Positions 63,459-64,000 of a DNA stretch of 64,000 nt are shown one piece after another (positions within the stretch are counted from its first letter, which is position 1; each line of letters begins with the position of its first letter). Origin of the DNA: Helicobacter magdeburgensis (GTDB lineage Bacteria > Campylobacterota > Campylobacteria > Campylobacterales > Helicobacteraceae); assembly GCF_000765825.2 (NCBI RefSeq), contig NZ_JRPE02000005.1, forward strand, positions 62,001-126,000, written 5' to 3'. A model generated the notes under the pieces. That model had not been told where the DNA came from. It worked only from the letters and a program-made list of their open reading frames with translations, and searched no databases. Position numbers and translations under genes: made by a program.

Positions 63459-64000
63459 TTAGGATTTATTCGCATTGTGGATAAGACTTTGAATCTTATA
63501 GGCTACCTGCATAGCCTTCATACCATCGTGTTGATTGGGTCGGTTAATTTTAGTAGGAGTAGAAAGTGAAGGGTTAGATGCAGAATCTTTACACAGATTC
63601 ACAAAATCAAGCAGCTCTGAAAAAAGCGATTCTTGCCCCCTTACTTCAATCGTCTCGGTATTAGCACTGATAGATACGCTATCTAGCCTTTGCTCTACAC
63701 TTTGTTTATCAACAAAGACTTCCTTTCTCAAAAGGTTGCAGTCAATGTATTCATTATGCGTTGTTACGCTGATTTGACGGATACGCTTTTCGGTAATGCG
63801 ACTTGCTACGATATTAGAAAACGCCCCATTTTTGTGGATAATACACGCCCTAGCGTATTCTATCATTCCCTCCATTACCACGCCGTGAGCGTAAATATCC
63901 GCAATATCGCCATTAAAATGCAATGCCAAATCAATATCGTGTATCATCAAATCAATCACCACATCTACATCTGTGATTCTAGAACTCATCTTATTTGTGC
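63459..64000 (-). CDS. Gfo/Idh/MocA-family dehydrogenase, C-terminal part
   Basis: The frame runs off the right edge of the window, so the N-terminal NAD-binding Rossmann domain is not seen. The visible 180 residues start near VDVVIDLMIHDIDLALHF, the HDID block of sugar-type NAD oxidoreductases that includes the catalytic histidine, and contain FSNIVASRITEKRIRQI and a C-terminal helix DGMKAMQVAYKIQSLIH. Family members act on UDP-HexNAc or inositol-like sugars. This one could supply a modified sugar for surface glycans, but that is inference. Confidence 0.8.
   Translation of the reverse strand, partial: TNKMSSRITDVDVVIDLMIHDIDLALHFNGDIADIYAHGVVMEGMIEYARACIIHKNGAFSNIVASRITEKRIRQISVTTHNEYIDCNLLRKEVFVDKQSVEQRLDSVSISANTETIEVRGQESLFSELLDFVNLCKDSASNPSLSTPTKINRPNQHDGMKAMQVAYKIQSLIHNANKS

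Noticed and set aside
1-64000. CRISPR arrays, IS elements, prophage or integron
   Set aside because: No regularly spaced repeats, transposase or integrase motifs, or phage structural genes are seen; the repeats found are homopolymers, one tandem duplication, one long direct repeat and single palindromes.

Overview
The window is a gene-dense chromosomal segment from a Helicobacter-type epsilonproteobacterium (Campylobacterota). This is inferred from a CheY1 that is nearly the H. pylori protein, from genus-typical genes (CheV1, carboxynorspermidine decarboxylase, HobA, Sel1-type cysteine-rich proteins, poly-G phase-variable genes), and from gene orders that I recall from H. pylori: cheY1-prmA-ftsH-pssA, cheV1 next to nspC, atpE-pnp-PRTase-lptD-purD, truA-lptF/G-pcm-nrdB, dxs-fliH-fliG-fliF and hemW/rppH-lysC-hobA-holB-folP. 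The blocks are joined differently from H. pylori, which fits an enterohepatic species. I cannot name the species.

Layout. 1-11.8 kb (+): end of a nitronate monooxygenase, cell-wall amidase, unknown membrane protein, hisA, cheY1, prmA, ftsH, a phosphatidylserine-decarboxylase-like protein without its maturation serine, pssA, cheV1, nspC, dus and a Sel1 protein. 11.8-15.1 kb (-): MFS transporter, RNase Y, 5-formyl-THF cyclo-ligase. 15.1-18.0 kb (+): thioredoxin-like lipoprotein, ftsY, radA. 18.0-27.3 kb (-): NhaC antiporter, two leucine tRNAs, atpE, pnp, PRTase-like protein, lptD, RDD protein, purD, and a candidate 6S-like RNA upstream of purD. A phase-variable methyltransferase (+) follows. 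28.1-39.9 kb (-): truA, LptF/G permease, prepilin peptidase, pcm, nitrilase-family hydrolase, nrdB, a third leucine tRNA, dxs, fliH, fliG, fliF, hisC. 40.1-42.7 kb (+): phosphohexomutase and pyrC.

42.7-50.6 kb (+) is the accessory region: a run of glycosyltransferases (GT2, GT10 fucosyltransferase-like, GT4) that probably builds a surface glycan such as the LPS O-chain. Four of these genes carry a 10-11 G homopolymer, and the methyltransferase at 27.4 kb carries a fifth. As sequenced four of the five are out of frame (OFF) and one is in frame (ON). The island also holds an N-terminally truncated GT2 copy, a 23-bp tandem duplication that rewrites the end of the fucosyltransferase, and a composite GT4 gene built by partial duplication with a GC-rich palindromic insert at its junction.

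50.5-64 kb: hemW (-), then (+) rppH, lysC, hobA, holB, folP, a conserved hypothetical gene and a heavy-metal RND efflux operon (outer-membrane channel, fusion protein, pump) preceded by two AATGT/ACATT inverted repeats. The window ends with an unknown gene, a small lipoprotein and the C-terminal part of a Gfo/Idh/MocA dehydrogenase, all (-).

At the whole-window scale the 7-mer AGAWTCT (AGATTCT or AGAATCT) recurs far above chance on both strands and in all codon phases. This looks like a DNA-level signal and not codon use. I saw no rRNA, CRISPR array, complete insertion sequence or prophage.
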